Of a stretch of DNA of 64,000 nt, positions 34,625-46,600 are shown piece after piece; within the stretch, counting starts at the first letter, position 1; every line of letters starts with the position of its first letter. Made by a program: the position numbers and the translations under genes. Below the pieces are notes generated by a model, which had not been told where the DNA came from, did not search any database, and was given only the letters and a program-made list of their open reading frames with translations. Origin of the DNA: Tanypteryx hageni (taxonomy: Eukaryota; Arthropoda; Insecta; Odonata; Petaluridae); assembly GCA_028673005.1 (NCBI GenBank), contig CM054113.1, forward strand, positions 204,591,504-204,655,503, in the 5' to 3' direction.

Positions 34625-37600
34625 GTTGGTTAATATATTTGAATTATGAATCATGTCAACGTTTTCATTTTTGATGCACCTGTCAATGCCTCTTCGTATG
34701 TTTAAAGATATCATGACCTTTACAGGAAATTCAAGTGGACTTCGAGGGTAGAAATCCAATTGACTCCGATTTTCATGGCATTAAACAACTTCTTCAGCAG
34801 TTATTCTTGAAAGCTCATGTAAATTTGTCGGAGCTGACGGATCTTATCATATCTCAAAACTATGTTGGAAGCGTAGTAAAAGTGAGTATTTTTACTTTAA
34901 ATTTAATTTTTGCCAGAAAATGTATCATGCAAGCAGTTTCCATCTTAAATAATTATTGAAGCTTAATTGCATTACAAGTTGACGTCACCGTTTTGGGTGT
35001 TGTCGAGTAAATGTCTAATAGTCCCAAATACAAACTCATCTGGTCCATTTTTTCATATGTATGAAGTGTTTTACTGTGGATAACAATATATTATTGCAAA
35101 TGGTCTACTTTCAAATGAAATTTAAATTAGTAAAACATCTCTTAGCAAATGTGACAATGGCTGTTATAAAAGAAAATATTATGATAATTTATACATTGTA
35201 TGAGATAAATAATCGATTAGTATCATTTTAGTCATTGAGTAGTGTACTGCGCTTTGGACATCTCACCAAAAATGTTAATGTTGAACATAGCGAAGTGTGT
35301 TGAAGCTATTTTTTACCCATTGGTAGGTTCATAGTCCACTAATTTCACATTACCTTATGTGAGGCCCTTCATATTTCTGTATCAACCACCATTAATACTA
35401 TCTAAAACATCCAGTCTCTTCCTGTCTCTTTACCTTTTTCTTACCATCCTCGCTTCTGATATTTCCTCCAGCAGCCTCTTGCCTTTCAAAGTTTGACTAA
35501 CACATTTTTTCTGGCTGGGCTTTATTGTGCTCGAAATAAGCAATTTTCCTCTTACCAGATTTTATATTTTACTTGTCAAAACAGTAAATTTTTGCAATTA
35601 TAAGCCATACCTTCTTCTCAACATTTCAAATCTCCTGGCTACATCTTACCTCATAGTCTCACACAGTTAAATATTTACCATTGAAATACTTGTGCTGTGT
35701 TATTATTGTGAAATAATGAAATAAATATATTATTGCTTTTGATTGGTATTTAAATGTTACTAAATTCTGTTAACCCTTAACTGCTGACACTTAGTTTTGT
35801 CACCCTAATACCGATGCCTTGTCTCACAGACTAATGCAGCCAACCAAAAATTTCGATGCAACAAGTCCAACTGATATGCTATATGCTAACGGTCTTATGA
35901 AGTTAGAACCATACACTATTTTCAGTATAACAAAATTTTACATAATTAACACAAAAGCAAATACAAATTTAACCATATGATAGTCAGTTTGAGACGTAAA
36001 CTTGTCTCTTGCTCAGATATAATTATGATAATATCTTCAAGCTGCTGGTTGTCTACTCCCTCACAGAATAATGTCTTCAGCTGCTTTGTATATCACTGCC
36101 CACAAAGTCAGCGATATCATGGAATGCTTGTACACTGGTGAAGCACCGCTTCCACTCTGCTTTCCATCAGCATGCGCAATGTCTTGTCTCCTGGCCTCTG
36201 CATGCAAGTGTGTAGATCACGTGATGCTGGTGAGAGAGGCTTTCAGCATAGGGGAGGGGAATGAAGTCAGGCGTGTCTTTAAAAAGGTGTTTTGGGGACC
36301 GTTGATTGGTTACTTCTTTGTTGTTCTTACATAACCGAAGGAAAGAGGAAAAGTTAGGAAGGTGAGGGGTACCTAGAGTATATAAGGCAGGCTGGTACCA
36401 CAGGGCGAGGCCATTATGTCCGGCAATATACGATAGTGGCGTTATTCGAATGTGCATGTTTGTACGTTGCAATTAGTTAAGTGCTATCGGGTAAGTGTAA
36501 TAGGAAGGGGGAGGGGGAATCACCACACTATTTCATCTTCTCACCCACATAGCTAGGTGATAAAGCATGCTAAGAGCGCTAAAACTTTTCCTTTGTTTAA
36601 CATCTAATTGCCAAAAAGTTGACTTTTTGTTCAAAAAATTGCCAAACCTAACCATTTAATTTGGCAATATATGTAAACAGTACCACAAGAAAAGAAAGAA
36701 AATAGTTAATCCAGTATTTTTTAAGGGTATATAAATACATTATAGCTAAATAAAACTACAAGAAAAAAAATTCGATAAAAATACTGTCACCAACTGTGAG
36801 ACGAATGTAATAACTTTGACGACTGCTGCCACTCAACTGATCATTTTGAAACACTAGACCCAAGCTATATCCAAATACTCCATCTATAGCCATTTAAAGG
36901 TACTAGGACACAAGGAGGTACCATATATTTAATGCATATATCCCAGTAATAAATGTAAGGAACCCAATAAATAATGCAAAAAAGGTTAAAAAAATAGCAA
37001 TGGAAGGGTGGGAGGGGGCTACGATATCTGTACTAGCAACAGCGCCATCTATCAGTCTCCTGTGTAACTATTTCAATTCAAACGACTGGCAGCACTGCTT
37101 ATGAGTGGTTTCCTGAACTTAAAGGAAGAAGCAAACAAGGGGCTACGTAATTTTCCTTATGTTTCCTATCCCCGGTTCAGAAAGTGATAGTGAGAATTGT
37201 ATTGAAGAGGACATGGTTAATTATGTGAGACAAAGAGAAGATTTTATTGGTGACTATGGACCTCAAAAGACTACTATAGTATGTTTCTCGTCTTATGAAG
37301 CTTGACCTTCACATAGCAAGTAGCCAATGAGAACCTTTTCCCTCTCCCCCGTCACCCGCGGCTTTCGAAATGCATGGAAAAACCTAACAGCATTGCCAGA
37401 TATCCGCTCTTGAAATGATCTGCTTGCGAATGAAAGGTGACGCGTCGCAGAAAAACTTACGGTCATTGTTTATTACTACCCGCCATTTTCCATTACGTTA
37501 AATTGATAACAAGGTGCAAAGTGAAAGCGATAAAGAGATCGCAACGGAAGCGTGAACGCAGTAGAGCTGGCAACATAGTCGACTAAGAGCGATGTAAACA

Positions 37601-40600
37601 GCACGATGGCAAGAGAGAGACTGAGCTTCTCCCCTCTCCGTCACCCGTTACTCGAGCGTTGATTGGATGCAGAAATAGTCACTCACAGAGGATTTCAAGG
37701 TCAAGCTTCATAAGACGAGAAACATACTATAGGAATATGACATATTATATTTTTGAATTGTTTTTTTGTTGTGGAAGTTATTAAGACTATTGTGAGAGAA
37801 ACAAATCGCTATGCAGAGCAACATATAACATCAAGAATTGCATCATGGAGAAAATTGACACTGGAAGAAATTTACACTGTTTTGGGATTGTTTATGCTGA
37901 TGGGAATTATTCAGAAGCCCATGTTTCGCTCTTATTTTTCAACAAAAAGAATTCTTTCCACGTCAGGCTTTGTGGATGTTATCTCTAGGGATAGACTGGA
38001 TATGACTTGTAAATTTCTCCACTTCGCCGATAATGAAGAAAAAGATTATTGTGGTCCTTCAAAACTACGTAAATTTTTTGTCGCTTCCCCCTGTCACTGG
38101 TGCGCTGTTCTAGCACCGTAAGTTATTTTTGGAGACTTTTTAAAAATTTATTTATCAAAAAACTTGTGATAAAACAGCATATGAGCAATATACAGTAAAC
38201 TTGGAATAAATGGTGTAAATTGTTTCTGTGAATGCATTAAATAATTCATCGATGTGTTTCACACAAAAAGAATAAATAAAATGTTTAAAATAAGTTATAT
38301 AAATACACATAGTTTTATGGAAATCTCCAAAAAAATTCAGGTAAATCTATTAAAAAGGTAAAAAGTTATGATTTTTCAAAAAAACTTTGCTCCAGAATAG
38401 CCAATTTATTTAAATACTCTCCGGCCTCCCAGATGGGTCTGATTTAAATGCTGCTGCGCTTGAGGGGTTAATATTAAATTAAAATATAAACAAATTGAGC
38501 TTCTGATATGATAAGTGTATAAGAATTAATTTTTTAAAATTATCCAAGACATATTTCATTGCAAAATACACATAAAGGAAGATTTAATTTCCTTTTTCAT
38601 ATTAATGTAAATGCAACATATTATCTGTCATCTGTAAGTGAGTCTGAGGACTGATTTTGTTTTAGCAACTTATTGTTGGCAATTCTCATCAATTTGAATA
38701 TTTCTTCGGATTACCTACTCCTTTGTGAGTCCTATGAAATATTATTCAGTGAACTGTGGAGGTACTTATTAAAAGACTATATAGTTAAATATTTTCGTAT
38801 CGGTGATATTTGATGCAATAATTGTATTTGTTTTTGTTTGCAAGCCTTCATTAACTATTCATTTGTATTTCTATACAGTGATTTGGATATTTTTTGGGAT
38901 ACTTCTTCGTGAGTCCTATGAAATATATCAGTGATCTAGGAATATTCTGTGAACTGTGGAGGCAATTATCAAAAGATTATTATAAGGGTTGAACTCGACG
39001 ATTTTCAAAAGCTTGAGTTTGCGAGCTTCTTTTTAAGGTAAAGCCTGGATAATCGACCTATCTGAGCTTTTCATAAAAATTTCAATGCATAAAAAAAAAA
39101 CAAACATTTTTATTTTTATTTATCAAGAAAAATTAAAAATGTTATGTATTTTGACTAAATTATAATTTGCAGTAAATTATCTACTTAACAACAACAGATT
39201 CCTATACATATGATACATAGGAGTTACAAGTATATTGTGTATAGTATAATACAATTATAATCTATAATATGGTACAACATATAAGTATTTATTAATTAGT
39301 CTGTAAAAAATAATTTTTCAAAAAACAAATCGCTTTTATGCTTTGGTCACTACGACTTTCTCTTTTAATAGTGATTAAATTCCCGGCCAAAGACAATAAG
39401 TGTTCACTTTTTGTTGAAGTAGGCTGAATAGTTTTAAAGTACTCTAGAATGTGTTTTAAGTTTGCTGGAATCATGCCAGTATTTTCATATATGTTTACCT
39501 ATCTCTTTTCCTAGTGGTCTGTTGTTTAAATTTTCATCCACTGGCATTGTTTTTAGAGCTTTTTCTATATTACTCCAGTTCAGGAAGAGTATCGCCACAA
39601 GAAGATATTTTATTTATTTATCATCCGATAAATTTTCCGAATCAGACGAAACTGACTGACTTACAAATATTTTAGCTGCATATTTTTTGGCAGTTTTTAC
39701 GATATCGTTCTTGGAGTTCATTTTCAAGAAACTGTTTGACCCTCCTGATGTTTTCAGTGTTTGTGGATTTTGTAATAACTTAATTAGAGATACAATATTA
39801 TTATTTCTTCTTTGATTAATGCGGCCCTTTAATGTGATTGAGATTTATTATGTGATAGCACTTTCTTGAACAGGTTTCGTTACTTGGGCTCGATCTTTTT
39901 TTCATAAAATGCTGGAGTTCAAGCCAGGTGTATATTGGCGAGTAAGCTCAAAGCGGTTGCAAAACGTGATTTCATAAAATAAATTTAAATATTTTTTTCT
40001 CTTTTCAGCTAAAGATTCAAGACATGCATCTTTCTCAGAAAATGCCCTCAAAGTCCTTATATTCATCAATTCAAATCTCTGTATTTGACTTCATTTCATT
40101 TATTTAACATGCAAAATAAATGATTATCTTCATTTCATTTTATTGGCAACAATACTGATGTTTTCTTTCACTGTTATTCATTGATTGGCATTTCCAAGGC
40201 TACATAAATGTTTATATTTACCTGAGATAGTAAAAAAATAATTTACGTTGCAGTTGATGATGAATATAACTGTGGTACCTTAATGTTCGCCAAAACTTTT
40301 TAACCTACTTTCCCGAATGGAAATAGGTTCATAGTTTGGTTGTTGTGTTTGTCTCTCACTCCTCCTATTAACTTTTGGACCAATAGACCGATTTTCATGA
40401 AACTTGGTGGAAATCTCTTGCTACATGGACTGAGCTCCCAAGGATAGTTTTTGTTGTGAAGATTGAAGTCCCGGGTTCGATTCCAGGGACTATCCTTCCC
40501 ATTTGATTTACATGGGAAATCCATCGTGCAGGGTAATTTTCTCTTGCACATTAAAATATCTTAGAATTGTAATACCGGAGCAGGTTTTAACTATTCTCTT

Positions 40601-43600
40601 AGGAAAGAAATGAAGATTCTAATTTTTATCATAGAATTTTGCTTATCGATTGTATTTCTTAGATTTTCACGTAAATACTGGCGATTTTTCAGTTTTTATC
40701 ACTCATTATGAGTGTTGCCATAGCAACAACTATTGTTGGACTCAGATTTGGTATATTCTAATACATACACATGTTATTTTTGCCGCACAAATACGTCTGA
40801 TCAATTTTTGTATTCCATTCAAATGTATTTGTAGTATTTTATAATGCTAAATTATGAAATTTGGGAACACAAAGAGCTACATATCTGCGATGACTTTAAA
40901 GCTATTAAAGCCAATATAAGTATTAAATAAATGATTAAATGGAAAGTAGGCATCATAAGTTCTGTTTGGATCATCTTGTAATGCTTTTTATATTGTGTAT
41001 CATTTAGTGTATCGTTAACAATTCATGCAAAGTTGGTTAAATTCAGAAACAAATACATTTTATTTTAAAATTACGATTCCTTGTTGCCAGAGGCAGGACT
41101 TTCGCTTCTCAATAGTCATTCAGAATCCACACAGAAAAACTAACGCTTGCTTCATTATTGTATGATTTCATTAGATTATATAGAAAACAAGAAATAGTTT
41201 GTGAATATACTCCTGTGGCAGCCGATAGTAAGTTTTTACTGAAATAAGTATGAATATAAAAGTGCTGAATGAATATGTCCTTCAAACAAGTTCAGTGTAA
41301 ATATTTTAAATAATGTAACCTAAGTTATTGAAAATAACATTACATTAATGCATATATGTCATTATCTATATAAAAGTTATTTATAAAAATTCTTTTAATA
41401 TTATTATGTGTTTTTCTATCTACTGCATAATAATTATTCAACTTGGTGCCCCCTTATGAAGCTGTGCCCTGGGCACATGCCCTGGCTTCCCTCACTATGG
41501 CTCTGTATGTATATTTAACATACACTCAAAATCCATTGATATTTAATTCAGATTCACTACCATAACCGGTTTCCTTACCATTTCATTTTCTACTTGCATA
41601 AAGTGCTTTTGTAATACAAGCATTTATATTTCTAGCAAAGTGAAGTTGATGAAGACAGTGATGATGATGAAAATGATGACATGGATAGCAATGATGTCTT
41701 TGGAATCACAACTGTGATCAACTTAACTGAAAAGAAGGTAGGTGCTGGAAAAGTAGTTTTTAATAATTTATGTTTAGAGAATTTAAATATACTGTATATA
41801 TCCAAATACCATGCATACTTTTTTTTAATTTTCACATTGAAAAACCCAGTGTGAGTCATATTTGAGGCTTTGTTATTGAGTAGCAAAAAGTCATACATGC
41901 ATCGAGATAACATATGTCACTTCAACAATTAATTGCACAATGTCTTTCTGAACCTTTAGTATTGGATTGCAAAAGCAAAGTACTCGGTAATATTTTCATC
42001 CAAACTTAAGGTACTCTCATGGTGACCAATATTCCCCTTTAATTGGTATGAGCAAATGAATTATAGACTCAAATTTGATACCGTCCTCCTCCCAATAAAT
42101 CAAAGTTCTGACACTGAGGTGCATATCCTCAATGTATCTTTAGTATGTATCCTAAGTTTTAAGTCTCTACATTTCTTGCTTCAATATTGATATTGGTGGA
42201 GAATTCTGTATTTGCTTTGAAATCAGAATATTATTTTTCCTTATATTGTGGTAGCTCTGCTTTTTAGATCCGTTCTAAACATGTTCATTTCGTTTTGCCA
42301 TTATATACCCGCCCTACAAATGACATTTCTTATTGAAATCAGTTCAGCCAATACCTTCGAAATTCATTGTTACATAAAAATTCTAACCTTGATATTGTGG
42401 TAGCCCTGTATAATCAACCCAGTTGAAATATATTATTTGGGTTATTTATTTGTATGAAAGTATATATACCATAATGGGTTAAAATCCATACGGACAGCTC
42501 TCTAAAAATACCTGTAAATTACATATAAAATTACCTTTAATTGTGGTAGCCCTGCTTTAAAAATCTTGATTTCATTATGGAATTATGTAAAAATCATATC
42601 TATAAAATTTAGTTGACATACATTGAGCCAATTCCTTCCAAATCCATAGTTACTGAAAGAGTTTAATTTGTAATTGTCACACCCGTTTAATTGATCCGGT
42701 CCAAATATGCTGTTATAGTTATATATGTGTGTGTGTGTGCATGCATGGGTGCGTGTGTGTGGGGGAATGTGTGTGTGTGGGTGTGCATGTGCGTGCGTGT
42801 ATGTGTGTGCATAATTAATATTATAATTTGGTTAATATTGATGCGGACAGTTCAACACAAACACTTGTAAAAAAAATTTTTATTACTTTTATTATGGCAG
42901 CCCTGCTTTCTATATCTATCATAAAAATCTTAATTTTGTTTTTTTATGTTGCGCAACTCCTTCATACAAAATTTCGTGGAAATCAGTTTGGCCAATTCCT
43001 TCCAAATTCACAATTACCAAAAAGTTGAACTTTGCAATTGGTGCAGTATTGGAATTGAACGACTTCAGTTAAATAAATTCGATCTGTGATTTTTTAAAAT
43101 AAGGTTTTAAAAATGTGGGGTGTGCATCTTATTCAGGGTTGCGTGGTACTTGGATAAATATGGTAAATCAAAATAAGTTAAAATTACTTTTGGCTGAACT
43201 TCTTAACCCTTTCCACTTGTATGTTGGGGTAACCCCGACATTGTAATTTTCCCGTTCCGCTCGTATGTCGGGGGAGCCCCGACAGTTTTTTTTTATTCCC
43301 ACATTTGTAATGGTCACACATTATACGATGTGATTGATCCCCTTCTGTGATACTTTCTGTGTCTCTGCAACTGTGTATGGTTTTTCCTTTTGTGATTTTA
43401 TCAGTTTTGTAAGGATTATGACGCAAGCAGTGCAGACAGACACAGTTGAAGTCGAAAATTTCGATAGAAAAAATGTTCCAGTGAACATGTTATTTACAAA
43501 ACTTTATTATATAACAATTGAAAATTTTACGTATTAATAGTGTATAGTATTTAGAAAAAAGTATATTTGAATTTTTTTTTTCAAAATTTAAAAAAAATCT

Positions 43601-46600
43601 GAAAATGATGTACCAATTTTTTATCTCTCTTTTAGTGCTTGGCAAATGTTTATATTGATAATGTAAGCAAGATTAGAAAATTTTTGAAAAAATAATTTTT
43701 TTGCTTTAATTTAATTAAAGCTTAGGGAGCCAAGGGGCAGAATTTATTCGAATTGAAAGAGTTAAAAGTGTTAAATATTCCATTCAACTTATCTGGCATA
43801 CATTAACCTCATTGAAAAAATAATTTTATTTTTCTCCTGAAAATCCTTTTACATTGAATAGCAAGGCAGCCTCAATTATATATTGTATTAAAAAAGTGAT
43901 CTTTACATTACTTTTCCATAAAATGCAGTTTTGTATCAAGTTTGGCTAATTAATGTTTTAATAGACAATAAAATGAATCGGATATTTTACTATCACCATA
44001 TCTTATTTTTACATCGATTTTGTTCTTAATAGGAACTAGAATGTATTCGTCAACTTAGATCTCTACTTTTGGAATTGTGTGAGGAGCATGGGAGTGGAGA
44101 AACCAAAGAGTTGGTGCGTTCTTTGGTGCAGTCAAGTGGGCCACAACATAATGTTGGCCTGCTAATCACTGAACGCTTCATTAACATTCCGGTGCAAATA
44201 GCTGTTCCTCTTCTTGAAAGTCTGAGGTAAACTTTTTTTTTCCATTTTGCATTCTTTAGTACAGGTATTTCCTGATTTACGTCTCTTCGTTATACGTGTT
44301 TTTGCTTATTTGTTCGGTGTTTTCTTAGAATATTTTTACAATATATGCAATGCATATCAGTGTTAAAGCAAATCATCCCACAAGTCAGCCATCTTGTCTA
44401 GGACATGCAGGGTTGGACGTGGAGTGCACATAAACTGTGATTTCATTTTGTTATTTGAGATTCTTTTCAAATTTTTTTAGCATAAACCTAAATCTTGAGT
44501 TATAAGAGTGCAAGTATTGTTAGTGACATCAAGAGAGCAAGAAAAACAACTTTCAATTGTTTGATTGATTACAACTGATTAGAAAATATATCTGTAAATA
44601 TAAATGTAATATTTCCCTGGTATAATTTCTTATATAACATTTTACAGTATTTAATCATACAGGTATCCCTCGAGATACGTTGGGGATGCGTTTCTAGGAA
44701 ACTGAGCGCATCTCGAAAAAATGTATCTCGGGAGAAATTTTCCCATATAAACCTATGTTATAATGATTAATGTGTTCCCAACTCAAAATTTTCCATGTAG
44801 TCATAACCTAATTATTGATATAATTGCCCATAGTTTGCTAATATGTTGATGCAATGACTTTGCCTTTTGCTTAATTAAAAGAGTACTTAAAGGCACATTC
44901 CTTTAAACCTGCTCATAAATCCAGATTAAGTAACTTCTTCATCTTCACCATATTAGGATTCTGCTTCACAAAAGTAAACTGAGAAGCGTTTTAAGGTGTA
45001 GCAATTTTTGTACATTACTTAATCTTGTCACAAGACTTCAATATTGTGCGTGCAGTTGATGATGGAGGGTCCCAGGCCATAGCAATTTTCATCCCATGCT
45101 ATTCTTTTTCAAAGCGATTCACAGCTTCGAGTTTTATTTCAAGGGAAATAGCCTGTTTGTCTTTAGAGGCAACTTTTACCTTCTTTTCCAACATGAGGGT
45201 TATTATTTAATACACAAAAATTGTGATCACAAATAATGTAATGAAAAAACCATGGATGAACACTACAAGAGAAGGGCTGTAATTGAATTAGCTTGAGCAA
45301 TCTATAGCCCCTTCAGCGTGCATGATATACCGTTTGAATCTAAATTTTCATTATCAGCTTTAATCCTTCGGACTAATTTATTACCTCTCCTTGGTTTATG
45401 TATTCATTTCTACTGCGTGATGTCTCTGGTTTTGTTGTCTGTGCTTACATCTTAGCTATTTTTTCTTCCTTGGGTATACCCCTCAATACTGCTCTCAATC
45501 AGTACAAAATGCCTTTAAGCTCTCGTGCATTGGATGACAACAACGTGCTAAGTGCATATATGTGCTCGGAAATTGACCCTGCTGAAAAATGACACACTTG
45601 TGTGTTTAAATGTCATGGAAAAAGTCATGCTTGAGGGACTAATCTTTGATGCTGAGAACATTAATGTGAGTCATATAATCGAGAGAAACAACAAGTCAAG
45701 ACAATGAAATATTTAAATTGTGGTATTAGCAAGAGAAGATCGTGTATCTCAGCTTTTGTCTTAATTTTGTCACAATGCATTAGTGAAAAAAACATCTTGA
45801 ATGAGCATATCTCATGGGATACCTGTACTAAGATTACATAAATAAGTTTATTAGTGCACCAACTTGTGGTAGGGAAGAAATTTTTATTAGACAGAAAGAC
45901 ATAATTGGGTCATGGTGTTTCACTGTTTTATGGTGTGTTCATTCCAAGTACAGTAATACCCAGCTATACGTTGTTTTGCATATACGTCGTCAATCAATGA
46001 AGGAACATTTCATTATAAGTTGCATCACTTCTCATATATGTCGTTTGTGAAATGCTAAAAGAAAAATTTCAGTAATTCCAAAAGCGGTACACAAATGATT
46101 ACTAGAACAATAAAATCCCTATATTAGTTTTTAGGCTGGTTTCCAAAGGAAACAGCCTTATGAAATAATCTTGTGTGTCATCTACTAACAACTTTTGCAT
46201 CAATGGACCGATTGATTTTCATGAAGCTTGGTATGCTATATTTTATTTGTCAAAGATTGAAGTCCCAGGTTCAATTCCAGGAACGTTTTTTCCCTATTTG
46301 TTTTACATAGGAAGTCACAAATCCATCATGCAGAGATGTTTTCTTTAATACATTAAAATATTTTAAAATTGTGATAGCGAAGCGAGGTTTGTGATGTTTT
46401 AAGGGGAAAAGAATGTTGATTCTAATTCTTATCACCGAATTTTGATTATTGATCGTATTTTCTTGAATGTGTACTAAAACATACCGTTTTCATTCATTCA
46501 TTCATTATTATTATTTATCTTAATTTTGAGCTAATGCACCTTTCCAGTGTTTTTTATAAATATCCCAATATTATATTTTCATAACAGTGAACTATTTTTG

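Larger units (their letters stand above)
35774..38467 (+). mobile_element. piggyBac element, disrupted, in BCCIP intron 2
   Basis: It is flanked by TTAA at 35770-35773 and 38468-38471, the piggyBac target duplication. The left end is cccttaactgctgac; the complement of the right end is cccctcaagcgcagcagc, an imperfect match. It encodes a transposase N-terminal half (37159-38121) interrupted by a MITE at 37274-37732. The C-terminal half is missing. A TATA-like 'gagtatataaggc' at 36376 and a GT donor-like 'cgggtaagtg' at 36489 could be its promoter and a 5' UTR exon. The boundaries are supported by TTAA and the transposase in between, but the ends are diverged. Confidence 0.65.
44565..45950 (+). 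repeat. Dispersed repeat R2, copy interrupted by a Tigger-type element
   Basis: 44565-44657 and 45828-45950 together match 10755-10975. The interruption falls exactly at the TA-flanked Tigger element. In BCCIP intron 4. Confidence 0.7.

Noticed and set aside
36071..36472. ORFs of 87 and 101 codons within the piggyBac element
   Set aside because: Overlapping on opposite strands, no domain recognised, and located in the non-coding left part of the element.
40465..40490. A tRNA gene suggested by the motif ggttcgattcc
   Set aside because: No acceptor, D or anticodon stems can be folded around it. The motif recurs in repeat family S with the same flanks, so it is part of a repeat.
41453..41502. 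GC-rich 'gccctgggcacatgccctgg' as a hAT end
   Set aside because: It resembles hAT ends, but no matching opposite end with an 8-bp duplication was found.
42725..42811. GT-rich run as a Z-DNA or regulatory element
   Set aside because: It is an imperfect microsatellite inside repeat R3; nothing else supports a regulatory role.
43221..43284. The tandem ggggtaacccc / gggggagcccc hairpins as transcription terminators
   Set aside because: This is eukaryotic intron sequence, and the hairpins sit next to a TTAA-bounded end, which explains them better as part of a piggyBac-like element.
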